From assembly GCA_019634625.1 (NCBI GenBank), contig JAHCBA010000008.1, positions 1-64,000 of the forward strand: a DNA stretch of 64,000 nt, given 5' to 3'. The notes under the pieces are model-generated. The model ran no database searches. It was not told the origin of the DNA and was given only the letters and a program-made list of their open reading frames with translations. Shown piece by piece: positions 38,701 to 45,893 of the stretch. Within the stretch, counting starts at the first letter, position 1. Each line of letters starts with the position of its first letter. Both the position numbers and the translations under genes were made by a program. This DNA comes from Verrucomicrobiia bacterium (GTDB taxonomy: Bacteria; Verrucomicrobiota; Verrucomicrobiia; Limisphaerales; CAIMTB01).

Positions 38701-39611
38701 TAGAGGAGGACGCCGAGGCTGTAGATGTCGCTTCGAGTGTCCACCCCCTTGGCACCGGTCAGGACATGCTCCGGACTGATGTAGGCTGGTGTCCCGATGA
38801 ATTGGTGCAGGGTGGTGGCAGGCTGGGATAGATCGGACAAGGACGGTTGAGTGGCCTTGGCGATGCCAAAATCGATGATTTTTAGGATCGGATGATCGTC
38901 CCCCGTGGACACGAGGATATTTGTCGGTTTAAGGTCTCGGTGGATGATCCCCTTTTGGTGGGCGTGTTGGACGCCGTCACATGCTTGAATGAAGAGATGG
39001 AGGCGTTCACGAATACCCAGGCGATGCCGCGTGGAAAACGTCGTGATCGGCTCGCCGGAGATCAATTCCATGACGAAGAACGGGCGGCCGGAGCGGGTTT
39101 GTCCGGCATCGAAGATCTTGGCGATATTCGGATGATCCATCAGGGCCAGCGTCTGGCGTTCGGTCTCAAAGCGGTTGATGACCCGTTCGGAATCCATCCC
39201 CGACTTGAGAATCTTTACCGCAACGCAGCGTTTGACGGGCCGGTCCTGGTTGGCGAGGTAAACGGTTCCGAAGCCCCCTTCGCCCAGCTTGGTTAGGAGT
39301 CGGTAATGTCCGAGGCAGGCGTGTTCGAGGTCGGGATCGTCGGCGAGTGGAAAGGGTTCCGGGGAGTCGGCCGGGGCGCCAAGGCTGGCGAGCCACGCGA
39401 ACAAGCGAGCCTTGAGGGCGTGTTTCCCAGAGCAGGTTTGATGAATGTATGCCGCCCGATCCCCAGGCGTTGTGATGGCGATGAGTTCGGCCTTCAGGTC
39501 CTCGTCGATTGGCCGCAATCCATAACCGAGCAGGCAGGCGGGGCAGGCGTGGGCGTCCGCAAACGGCGGAAGCGACGAACCGCAAACCGAGCAGAGGGAT
39601 GTGTCTGCCAT
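35799..39611 (-). CDS. Membrane Ser/Thr protein kinase with WD40-repeat domain (STPK-2)
   Basis: A paralogue of STPK-1, 1270 residues from ATG 39611 (MADTSLC). ATG at 39660-39662 in the same frame would add 17 residues, but it directly abuts a strong hairpin, so 39611 is preferred. An N-terminal zinc ribbon (CSVC ... CPAC) is followed by a kinase domain at about 105-400: [50 protein letters not shown] transmembrane segment lies at about 430-450 (ASLGLLLALALTVSAIV), then the same linker type as STPK-1 (LEWEKAEEF ... ALLWFARVL), then WD40 repeats from about 520 to 1230. There is no ECF gene directly upstream; the nearest lies about 5 kb away across the PatG region. Confidence 0.9.
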   Translation of the reverse strand: MADTSLCSVCGSSLPPFADAHACPACLLGYGLRPIDEDLKAELIAITTPGDRAAYIHQTCSGKHALKARLFAWLASLGAPADSPEPFPLADDPDLEHACLGHYRLLTKLGEGGFGTVYLANQDRPVKRCVAVKILKSGMDSERVINRFETERQTLALMDHPNIAKIFDAGQTRSGRPFFVMELISGEPITTFSTRHRLGIRERLHLFIQACDGVQHAHQKGIIHRDLKPTNILVSTGDDHPILKIIDFGIAKATQPSLSDLSQPATTLHQFIGTPAYISPEHVLTGAKGVDTRSDIYSLGVLLYELLTGVTPFDQQELLRAGLEGMCRIIREREPVKPSLRLRGLAGDPDTPRRRPSFTSFPADLDWIVLKSLQKDRNLRYATANGLAMEIRRYLRGEPILARPPNAGYRAGKWIQRNPLVASLGLLLALALTVSAIVGTWVSIRVAHAKTETDRANQRLAQIVRRLEWEKAEEFVADNQRYRALLWFARVLRENPQDAEAAARVLSMLTLNNFALPAAPRLVHDGPVQSVRFNADASRVLTASVDGIACLWDTSSGHEIRRWTHSVEITKAEFACGERRLILESKEHFLRVLDAETGHLILERPGRREFPAGIVAGDDRTLFAFEDDATLTLWDLESGQPIGAPRTLPAAVRDADQSRAAGVVGVILLNREVWILDALEGRTMATLNDFTELPDRLAFAPDGHRIFIVVFNSQRLVAWPFRTAAKATVHSVPSPAQIEKITFTADGRRFASESYFDWPRLWNADTLEIVATAREGEKGRGGFRVSANDSVAASYSQFGMARVYEAHDLVPLLEPIDHQAPVSCLDLDPTGFRMVTGSQDGMARLWDLRMRAPSQLMLPPTVGRAVEAEFNSAGTCVLVSVRTDALRLCDSHTGESIGPDLELPRHLKEPHIWRASFSPNGDRILAAGLDGRIQIWDAATGRPVVDWIVPPDVMVARFSPDGRRVVTGDSEGFARIADSTTGSLVEAPCRGTGEVTSLAFDPRGARFASAHAGGTVLFWSLEDGRQLGPPLRHRGIVWGISFSPDGRHLVTASADRTARIWNPATGIPIAKPLRHEGEVLSSCFSPDGSRVLTTASDGSARVWDAATGDPVTPLMEHAQPTWIGRFSPDGRIVATGSLDRTARLWSAESGFPLTEPLRHPSGVLRVSFSPDGNRLLTFGGERARIWEVFPAPGPPPPWFVELIEAVAGFRWMPDGQIALAPTDIIARLRHHLVTDKGNDAYTRWARWFLVERMGPPAPVSAPATNRARDH

Positions 39612-39662
39612 GGATTGGCAGAACCGTGGAACCACCTGTAGGCGCTTGACGAGAGGATTCAT

Positions 39663-39696
39663 GCCCCCGGCGCGCGCTGTGCGGCGCGCCGGGGGC
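39663..39696 (-). terminator. Strong 13-bp GC hairpin upstream of STPK-2
   Basis: GCCCCCGGCGCGC and GCGCGCCGGGGGC form a perfect 13-bp stem around an 8-nt loop. No T-run follows on either strand. It lies about 77 nt after the stop of the Cys-rich ORF on the minus strand and so may end the protease operon, or attenuate read-through into STPK-2. It could also act on translation because it touches the upstream candidate ATG of STPK-2. Confidence 0.6.
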
Positions 39697-39773
39697 GTGT
39701 CGCTCTACTTCACGAACACCCCGATTCAGGGGACCGCGATGGACAAAGGCGTGCCCAACCGGGGGCGCGGTTG

Positions 39774-40097
39774 TCAGGAACAAAGGGCCTGCAACTGAGG
39801 CGGGATGGGAATATGTGCCTTCCCAGCTTCCTGCACCGCAAAGCAGATGGCCTTTTTGGCCGCGTGGGCGAGGCAATCGTGACACTTGTCGAAGTACCCG
39901 ACGGCCGCCGCCACGCAGGCTGGAAGATCCTCGGGGAATCCCACTGGATCACAAGGGCCGGCGACCAAGGCGGCGCCGCTGACCCCGCATTTGATACTGT
40001 CGATGACACTGCAATGCAGTGGTTGGATGTGGCGCGTCCGGGTCACGGAGCCGGAGGCGTGTCGAAGGATGGGTCTGGCTTGTAGGGGTAGTCTCAT
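39774..40097 (-). CDS. Small Cys-rich protein downstream of the PatG-type protease; candidate substrate
   Basis: A 107-residue ORF with eight cysteines (29, 37, 49, 61, 72, 75, 85, 106), including DKCHDC, and a C-terminus IPIPPQLQALCS. I recognise no family. There is no convincing signal peptide; the N-terminal 25 residues are basic (RPILRHASGSVTRTRH) and the Cys residues fall in the later part, as in a leader-core layout. Its ATG overlaps the stop of a 23-codon ORF (ATGA), so translation is probably coupled. The gene lies between the protease and the hairpin and is likely in the protease operon. A peptide substrate is one reading; a small disulfide- or metal-binding partner is another. The opposite strand is also open but reads less naturally. 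Confidence 0.5.
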   Translation of the reverse strand: MRLPLQARPILRHASGSVTRTRHIQPLHCSVIDSIKCGVSGAALVAGPCDPVGFPEDLPACVAAAVGYFDKCHDCLAHAAKKAICFAVQEAGKAHIPIPPQLQALCS

Positions 40098-40165
40098 GGT
40101 TTTTCTTTGTTTCCGGCCTTCGCGGGACCTCCGGCCGGGGGTGAGGGCATGTCGGATTGGGGCAT
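40094..40165 (-). CDS. 23-codon micro-ORF coupled to the Cys-rich ORF
   Basis: Starting at ATG 40165, 35 bp after the protease stop, a short frame encodes MPQSDMPSPPAGGPAKAGNK plus three residues. A GGGAGG sequence lies about 11 bases upstream of the ATG, a plausible ribosome-binding site. The TGA stop overlaps the ATG of the Cys-rich ORF as ATGA. The peptide is Pro/Gly/Lys-rich without Cys. It may be a translational coupler, a peptide product, or chance. Confidence 0.35.
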   Translation of the reverse strand: MPQSDMPSPPAGGPAKAGNKEKP

Positions 40166-40199
40166 GCTCTTTAACGCCTCCCGCGGGCGATCGGTGGGA

Positions 40200-42155
40200 T
40201 CAGTAAACCTCCCAATGGCGCGGGCGTCCAACCGTGACCGGGACGATGTCGCTGACGTCGATGGTGAAGCGGTGCACGCGACGGGCCTGCTCGAGGCGGC
40301 GCGAGGGATGGAAGAAGGTGAGTTTGACGTCCCAGCAGTCGGACCCCGGGCGGCAGATGACACTTCGCTCCACCTCGATGCAGTCGAGCTTGAAGCCGCC
40401 CTCGATGGCCGAGCGGAAGACCGTTTGAACCTGGAAGGCATTCGTGGCGGCGTAATTCATCGCTCGATCCGCTGAGGTCACCCCCAGGTTCCGAACTTCG
40501 TAATACACGCGCTCGAGAAAACGGGAGATGCCGGAGGTCTGCTCGGCGTGGTGTTCGGCTTCGTCCTTCTTTTTGGGTGCGGGACCGAGGACTGAATCGA
40601 CCAGGGCGCCCGTAGACCAGTTGTACATGCCGCGAACCTCCGGGACGATCGCGGGGACGACCGGTCCGCTCAGAAGGCGCGCGCCGCCTGGCAGCACACC
40701 CGGGATGGACACGCGTTCGATGCCTTCGGCGAGTTGGGCCTTGAGGAATTCGCGCAGGCGCAGGTAGCCCTCGGTGGCGAAGGGACCGGCTGGTTTGACG
40801 GCATAAATCGGTGTGGCGTCCACGTTGAGTGTCCAGATGACACTGGACGCGAGGGCAGGTTCGGCCTCGACTGCCGCGAGCCACTGCCCCGGGTCCTGAA
40901 CGTTCTTGCCGGTCTGCTGGAGCAGTGAATCCCGACGCGCCTCGGAACCGAAGTCGTAACCGATCTGGCCAAGGACATAGACGAGCGCGGGAGCACCGCC
41001 GCACGCGCAACTGCACGCGCAGCCAGCAGGTTGAATTCCAGCAGCCGGTTCCGCCTCGCGCATCGCGTGGGCGGGTGCGGAGGGGGATCCCGGGAGAGTC
41101 CGTGGCCCGGGGGGCTCGGTGTTCACGATTGGGGTGGCGACGGTGTCGCCGTGGGTGGATTCGTTTGCTTCGGACATGACGGGCACCTTTCTGTTGGTTC
41201 GTGCTTGGTTCGATCTGCTTTCCAGAGGTTGAACGCCGTGAAAGCGCAAGTAACGGGTTGGAGGTTCGAATGCTGGCGCGCGGCGCGTTCCGGTGTCGGC
41301 GAGAATTCGGGCGAGGGCGGCGGCGGGATTGAGACGTCCGGCGAACCATCGCCGGCAATCCCGCGCGGTCCGGGGATCACAACGATCGGCGGTTTCGAGG
41401 AGGACGGTGCGGATCGTCGCGGAGTTTGGAGCGAGACCTCGTTGGAGCTGGATGCTCAGGAGCAGTGCGGCGACGCCGGCGACGCGCGGCGCGGCATAAC
41501 TCGAACCGCTGCGCTCGTCGGTTCCACCCCCGGGGAGGGCCCCGCGAACCCTCGTGCCGGGGGCTAGCACACCCTGGACCCGATAGGTGGCGCCCCAGTT
41601 GTTGGAATCGACAGGCTCGCCGTGTTCGTCGGCGGCGCCGACGGCGAGGACGCCGGGGAGGGCGGCCGGGACCTGGTCCTCCGGGTCGCCATCATTACCG
41701 GCGGCGGCGACCACCAGGACACCACGATCGATGGCGCGCCTGATGGCGTTGGCGAGCAGGGGGTCCGCGGTGCGTCTTGAGCCGGGCTCGCCGCCGCTGA
41801 TGTTGATGACGTGGGCGCCGTGTTCCGTGGCGAGATCGACGGCGCGCGCAAGGTCAAGTTGCGAACAGGTGGCTCCTCCCTCGGGTGTCGCGCGGTAGAT
41901 CGGAATGATCAGGCCGCGACAACGAGGCGCGACGCCAGGAACGGGACTTCCCGGCTGACCGAAGATCAAGCTGGCAATGTGGGTGCCGTGATCGGCGGCT
42001 CCGACGTCCGACCCGAGAGTGGTCAGGGCGTTGAGGACAGTGAGGTCGGCTCCCTCGAAACCGGGATGGCGCCGATCGATGGGTCCGTCGAGGACCGCGA
42101 CAACGATGCGGGCGTCTCCGATTGATATACGCCACAAGGGTTCGAGCGCATTCAT
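40200..42155 (-). CDS. PatA/PatG-type S8 (subtilisin) maturation protease with PatG C-terminal domain
   Basis: A 651-residue cytoplasmic protein without signal peptide. The N-terminal S8 protease domain (about 1-290) has the triad Asp23 (VAVLDGPID), His56 (DHGTHIASL) and Ser219 (GSSYAAPRVAG), with Asn154 in AAGNDG. A proline-rich linker carries a Cys cluster, GCACSCACGG (Cys379, 381, 383, 385). Residues about 390-651 match the PatG C-terminal domain: YDFGSEARRDS, NVDATPIYAVKPAGPFA, FLERVYYEVRNLGVTSADRA, RPGSDCWDVKLTFFHP and a VPVTVG ending. In cyanobactin pathways PatA cuts the precursor N-terminally and PatG cuts and macrocyclises. Here both parts sit in one chain without an oxidase domain. 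The gene diverges from the RoxA-like cytochrome. Confidence 0.9.
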   Translation of the reverse strand: MNALEPLWRISIGDARIVVAVLDGPIDRRHPGFEGADLTVLNALTTLGSDVGAADHGTHIASLIFGQPGSPVPGVAPRCRGLIIPIYRATPEGGATCSQLDLARAVDLATEHGAHVINISGGEPGSRRTADPLLANAIRRAIDRGVLVVAAAGNDGDPEDQVPAALPGVLAVGAADEHGEPVDSNNWGATYRVQGVLAPGTRVRGALPGGGTDERSGSSYAAPRVAGVAALLLSIQLQRGLAPNSATIRTVLLETADRCDPRTARDCRRWFAGRLNPAAALARILADTGTRRAPAFEPPTRYLRFHGVQPLESRSNQARTNRKVPVMSEANESTHGDTVATPIVNTEPPGPRTLPGSPSAPAHAMREAEPAAGIQPAGCACSCACGGAPALVYVLGQIGYDFGSEARRDSLLQQTGKNVQDPGQWLAAVEAEPALASSVIWTLNVDATPIYAVKPAGPFATEGYLRLREFLKAQLAEGIERVSIPGVLPGGARLLSGPVVPAIVPEVRGMYNWSTGALVDSVLGPAPKKKDEAEHHAEQTSGISRFLERVYYEVRNLGVTSADRAMNYAATNAFQVQTVFRSAIEGGFKLDCIEVERSVICRPGSDCWDVKLTFFHPSRRLEQARRVHRFTIDVSDIVPVTVGRPRHWEVY

Positions 42156-42183
42156 CGCTGCTTCGGAAAGGAATCGTCATCCT

Positions 42184-42264
42184 GATTAGTAGGAAGCGGT
42201 GCATTTGTTACACGCGCTCCAGATTCGGGGTGCGATGTAACAGATCGCGGAGGACGCACTAATC
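42184..42264. promoter_or_regulatory. Mirror-image divergent promoter-like elements
   Basis: The bipartite element GTAACA-N15-ACTAATC occurs twice, back to back: on the plus strand at 42237-42264 toward the cytochrome gene, and on the minus strand at 42211-42184 toward the protease. The two inner half-sites are separated by 25 bp. The spacers differ in sequence but are both exactly 15 bp, as expected of two promoters read by the same sigma factor. Read as -35/-10 the spacing is GTAACA-N17-TAATC(A/T). The leftward element lies about 29 bp from the protease ATG, the rightward about 84 bp from the cytochrome ATG. Confidence 0.65.
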
Positions 42265-42347
42265 TGTTGGAGAGGACCTGCCGGTCCTGTGAAGGGGTTG
42301 GCTGCCGGATCTCACCGTATGAACCACAACCCAATCGTTTCGAAACT

Positions 42348-44048
42348 ATGCGCACCCTGATCGAAGACGCACCAGTGTCACGTTGGATTGGTCCGGCCCT
42401 ATTGGTGGCGGCCGCTTTGCCGGGAGGCTGCGCGCATCGGCCGCCGGAGATTACGACAGGGACGCCAGTGCCCGGAGCGATTGGAACGGTGGTGAGCCTC
42501 GATCAGGGCTGGACCGCGGAGGAGCAGGAACTCTTTTGGTTTACCTCGCAAGGGTCGCGTATTGTGCCGTACGCGTGGTTTCTCGCACTGGAACAGGCTC
42601 GGAGTGAGGCGCCCTTTGCATCGGACCAGAACATCGATCGGTATCGTTGGCTGGCGTCGAGGCCGACGCGTCACAACCCGGATGGGCTACCGGTCGGCTT
42701 TGTGAAGGATGTGGATGAACGATCGGGTGAGTCGTGGGTTGGCGTCACCTGCGCGGCTTGTCACACGGGTCAATTGCGGTATCGCGGTGTGGGCATCCGG
42801 ATCGACGGCGGGCCGACACTGGCTGACGCCGAATCATTCTTCTTTGACCTCGCGGCTGCGCTGACAGCAACACAGCGTGAGGACGCAAAGTTCCAGCGTT
42901 TCGCCCGCGCGGTGCAGGGCGGTGGGGGCGATCCGAGTGGGGCAGCCGAACTGCGCGCGAAACTTGAAGCGGTGACGGGGGATATCGTCGCGAGGAATCG
43001 GCGGAATCGTCCGACGCCGGGGGCGGGAATGCCGGGGTACGCGAGGTTGGATGCCTTTGGCAACATCTTCAATGAAGTAGCGGGCCATGACCTCGGAGTG
43101 GCCGACAATGTAAAGCCGCCGGATGCGCCGGTGTCGTACCCGAGCCTGTGGGACACGCCGCAGATGGACCGCGTGCAATGGAACGGGATTGCCCATAACG
43201 GCGGGATCGGCCCGTTGGCTCGCAACATCGGGGAGGCGCTGGGGGCCTTTGCGCGGGTGAACATCCAACCGGAGCGCGGCTTGGAGGGTTACGAATCGTC
43301 CGTGCGCGTGGAGAACATGGGATTGCTCGAGAAATGGCTGGACACCTTGTGGTCGCCCCAGTGGCCGGAGAAGTTTCTGACGGCTATCAATGCTTCCAAG
43401 GCGGCGCGTGGTCGTGGGCACTATGACCGGCATTGCGTAAGCTGCCATGCGCTCCTTGATCGCACCAATCCCTCGCGCCGGATCCAGGTCGTCCTGGTTC
43501 CGATTTCAGAGACGAAGACGGATCCCGGGATGGCCACGGGCGCGCTGCGACAGGTTGCCACCGGGCGACTGAAGGACCGTCCGTCGCTCGTCGTATTGGG
43601 GACGCGGTTCGGGGACAGTGCCTTGGCGGCCGACATCCTCGGCAATGCCGTTGCGGGCACCATTATCGGGCAGCCCGTCCCGGCGTTTGAGGCGGCTCTG
43701 GAGGAGTACATGGCGATTCGGACGGTCTCGACGGTGCCGACACCTGTGTATCGTGCGCGCCCGCTCAATGGCGTCTGGGCGACGGCGCCCTATTTGCACA
43801 ACGGTTCCGTTCCGAATCTCTGGTCACTCCTCCAACGGCCGGAGGAACGCCCTGTTGAATTCCACGTAGGGAATCGGGAGTACGACCCGGTCCACGTGGG
43901 CTATCAGACGACACCGGACGCTGACGGTGTCTCGTCGGTGTTCGATACACGGCGCCCCGGCAATGCGAACACGGGACACGCCTGGGGAACCACGGAACTG
44001 AGTGACGAAGAGAAGTGGGAACTGGTCGAGTTTCTCAAGTCGCTTTGA
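42348..44048 (+). CDS. RoxA-like di-haem c-type cytochrome, predicted lipoprotein
   Basis: A 566-residue exported protein starting at ATG 42348. The N-terminal hydrophobic segment WIGPALLVAAALPGGC ends at Cys28 in a weak lipobox, so it is probably a lipoprotein. Two haem motifs are present: CAACH in VGVTCAACHTGQL and CVSCH in HYDRHCVSCHALL. The pattern ELFWFTSQGSRIVPYAWFLA, then LPVGFVKD and PLNGVWATAPYLHNGSVP, matches the RoxA/cytochrome c peroxidase-like family, whose best known member is the rubber oxygenase RoxA. Oxidase or peroxidase activity on an organic substrate is therefore possible. Codons end mostly in G or T, unlike plus-strand genes elsewhere in the window. Confidence 0.85.
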   Translation: MRTLIEDAPVSRWIGPALLVAAALPGGCAHRPPEITTGTPVPGAIGTVVSLDQGWTAEEQELFWFTSQGSRIVPYAWFLALEQARSEAPFASDQNIDRYRWLASRPTRHNPDGLPVGFVKDVDERSGESWVGVTCAACHTGQLRYRGVGIRIDGGPTLADAESFFFDLAAALTATQREDAKFQRFARAVQGGGGDPSGAAELRAKLEAVTGDIVARNRRNRPTPGAGMPGYARLDAFGNIFNEVAGHDLGVADNVKPPDAPVSYPSLWDTPQMDRVQWNGIAHNGGIGPLARNIGEALGAFARVNIQPERGLEGYESSVRVENMGLLEKWLDTLWSPQWPEKFLTAINASKAARGRGHYDRHCVSCHALLDRTNPSRRIQVVLVPISETKTDPGMATGALRQVATGRLKDRPSLVVLGTRFGDSALAADILGNAVAGTIIGQPVPAFEAALEEYMAIRTVSTVPTPVYRARPLNGVWATAPYLHNGSVPNLWSLLQRPEERPVEFHVGNREYDPVHVGYQTTPDADGVSSVFDTRRPGNANTGHAWGTTELSDEEKWELVEFLKSL

Positions 44049-44100
44049 GAGCCGTCGGTGAACCTTCGTCTCGAAACATGCACCTGGTTTCGTTGGGAGT

Positions 44101-44835
44101 TTATTGGCGCAGTACCTGGATGAGGAACTGGAGTTCGCCGTCGACTTCGGCGGGATCGGCCACAGTCTGAGCCACGGTTTCGAGGAGGATACTCCGATAG
44201 CGTTGACGGAGGCGATGGAGCATGACGCGAAGGTTGACCTGCGTGAGGCCGAACCGTTGGGCGAGGTCAGGGTAGGGAACGGCGGTGACGTCGCCCCACA
44301 GGTGCGGTTCGAGTTGCTCAAACAGCCCGAGACGATCGGAGGCGGCCCATTCCTCCCGGAGGCGGCGAAAGACGACGTTCAACAAGGACCGTGCCCACTG
44401 GCGGTTGTAAGCAACGTCGGGTGGCAGGGATTCGCTTGCCGGGCCGGCAGCTTGCTCGAGCAGCGCAACGTCCAAGGTCACCCAGCGTTGATCACCGCCG
44501 CGTTTCCTGGCTTGGCTCCGGCGCCATTCGTTGCGGAGATAGTTCTCGAAGCATGAGACGAGGAAAGAGCGAAAGCGGCCGCGTTCGGGATCCGCCCGCG
44601 ACAGGTAATCGCCCGCGAGAAAGGCGGCGAGGAAAGCCTGAGTCTGGTCCTCGGCCTCGGGGGGCGGCAGGCCGCGCCTGCGCGCGAAGACGTAGAGGGG
44701 CCCCCAATAAGTCTGGCAAAGCTCCCGCAGCGCGAATTCGGAGGCTGAAGTCGAAGTCGTAGCATCGAGGATCAGGCTCCAATGAGTCGTGGCAACCCCC
44801 CCCGCGCCTTGGTTTCCCTGGTCGCCTGCCTGCAT
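44101..44835 (-). CDS. ECF-type RNA polymerase sigma factor (kinase-linked group), second copy
   Basis: A 244-residue sigma factor starting at ATG 44835. It shares the kinase-linked ECF pattern with the first copy: ATTHWSLILDA, region 2 (LCQTYWGPLYVFARRRGLPPPEAEDQTQAFLAAFL, then RGRFRSFLVSCFENYLRNEWRR) and region 4 (VPYPDLAQRFGLTQVNLRVMLHRLRQRYRSIL). It converges on the cytochrome gene with about 50 bp between stops. No anti-sigma gene is adjacent. It could drive the divergent PatG/cytochrome promoters and be controlled by STPK-2; that is inference from position. Confidence 0.9.
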   Translation of the reverse strand: MQAGDQGNQGAGGVATTHWSLILDATTSTSASEFALRELCQTYWGPLYVFARRRGLPPPEAEDQTQAFLAAFLAGDYLSRADPERGRFRSFLVSCFENYLRNEWRRSQARKRGGDQRWVTLDVALLEQAAGPASESLPPDVAYNRQWARSLLNVVFRRLREEWAASDRLGLFEQLEPHLWGDVTAVPYPDLAQRFGLTQVNLRVMLHRLRQRYRSILLETVAQTVADPAEVDGELQFLIQVLRQ

Positions 44836-44880
44836 CCGAAGGAATCTCCAATGGCGGGCTGGCGATGGTCAAGGCGCGCT

Positions 44881-45863
44881 TTACCCCCACTCTTCTGTAT
44901 CAGCGCGTATGAAAAGAGCGATGATCCGGTGTTCCTCCGAAAAGGTGTCCTCATCCCACGCTTCGAGAGTGACGGTGACCGGATCGGCCCCGGGATCGAC
45001 CTTGGTGACGAAGCGACTTTCGTGGTGCGGTGCCACGGCGAGGATTCGAATTGAGCGGTGACCGTTGCGCGGGTTTCGCCATCGAGGTGCCCTTGAGGCC
45101 AGGGGATGTTCCGGCTTCGCGTCACTTCTTGCGCGGAGCCGATTTCCGCATCGATGGAGATCCCGGCAAATATCACCGGGGCATTGGTTCCGAGCCGACC
45201 ACGGAGGTCCTCCAGGCGGGTGAGCATCTCGATGCTTCGTTCCGACCACGCGGCCCAGAAGGCGAGCAGGACGGGACGACCGCGTTGATCGGAGAGGTCG
45301 AGACGTTTTCCGTCGAGGGTTGGCAGGGACAGTTCCACAGGGGAGGACCTCGTGGATTCCACGGACTCGGCCCAGGTCATCTCCAACAGGCCAAGGTCGA
45401 TCGGGCCACGGCCGTCTGGAATACCGACATCGCGAGTCAGCGAGCCGAGAAGGGGCTGACTCCGCATCCAGCGTTCCTGTTGGGTTCGGGGAGGCTGCGT
45501 CACGCGGATCTGAAGTTCATACTCGCCCGGAGCGATGTCATCCACGCGGAAGCTGCCGTCCGTTGGGCGCATCTCCATGGTGCCGGAGATTCGATCGGTC
45601 GAGGGATACGACGAGGGGACCGTTGGGGTCGGGGTCGGAATCGGAATCGGGATCGACGCCGCAGGCTCCCTTTCCATCCCATCCACCCTTGCCGCGCCGT
45701 GCCCCGAGCTATCGACACGACGTGCAATCCATCCCGGAAGGGCATGGCGGAAGGTGACAGCCCGATCACGATCACGATCACGAGTAAGAGGCCTGCTGCA
45801 AGAGGCTGAGAGGTGACCCTTCCCACCAACGCGCGTCGCTCCAATAGCCCGTTGCGGCTTCAT
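44881..45863 (-). pseudogene. Broken redoxin gene with carboxypeptidase-regulatory-like part
   Basis: From about 45590 the minus strand encodes TMEMRPTDGSFRVDDIAPGEYELQI, a carboxypeptidase regulatory-like segment, then a thioredoxin-like piece (LDGKRLDLSDQRGRPVLLAFWAAWSERSIEMLTRLEDL, GISIDAEIG). The CxxC of TlpA-type proteins is replaced by WSERS. Near 45050 the sensible reading moves to another frame that ends at 44881 (HESRFVTKVDPGADPVTVTLEAWDE); the original frame runs into the ECF sigma gene region as Arg/Ser-rich nonsense. The 5' part is low-complexity repeat (IPIPTPTPT). It is probably the tail of a larger secreted protein. Confidence 0.5.
45565..45655. repeat. Second copy of the (GGGGTC/GGAATC) repeat with shared flank
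   Basis: On the minus strand this block reads TCCCCTCGTCGTATCCCTCG and ACCGATCG, then ATGGAGATGCGCCC, matching the block at 9701-9772 (TCCCCTCGACGTTTCCCTCC, ACCGATCG, TTGGAGATGCGCCC). Both copies adjoin hexanucleotide arrays of the GGGGTC/GGAATC type. The similarity over about 70 bp plus the adjoining arrays suggests a dispersed repeat family, not chance. Confidence 0.5.
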
Positions 45864-45893
45864 CCTGAGCTGCCTTCCGCCGTGGATACCGGT

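Noticed and set aside
39771-40085. Plus-strand ORF opposite the Cys-rich ORF
   Set aside because: It has no ribosome-binding site and no coupling to neighbours, whereas the minus-strand frame lies in the protease operon with an ATGA overlap. Not fully excluded.
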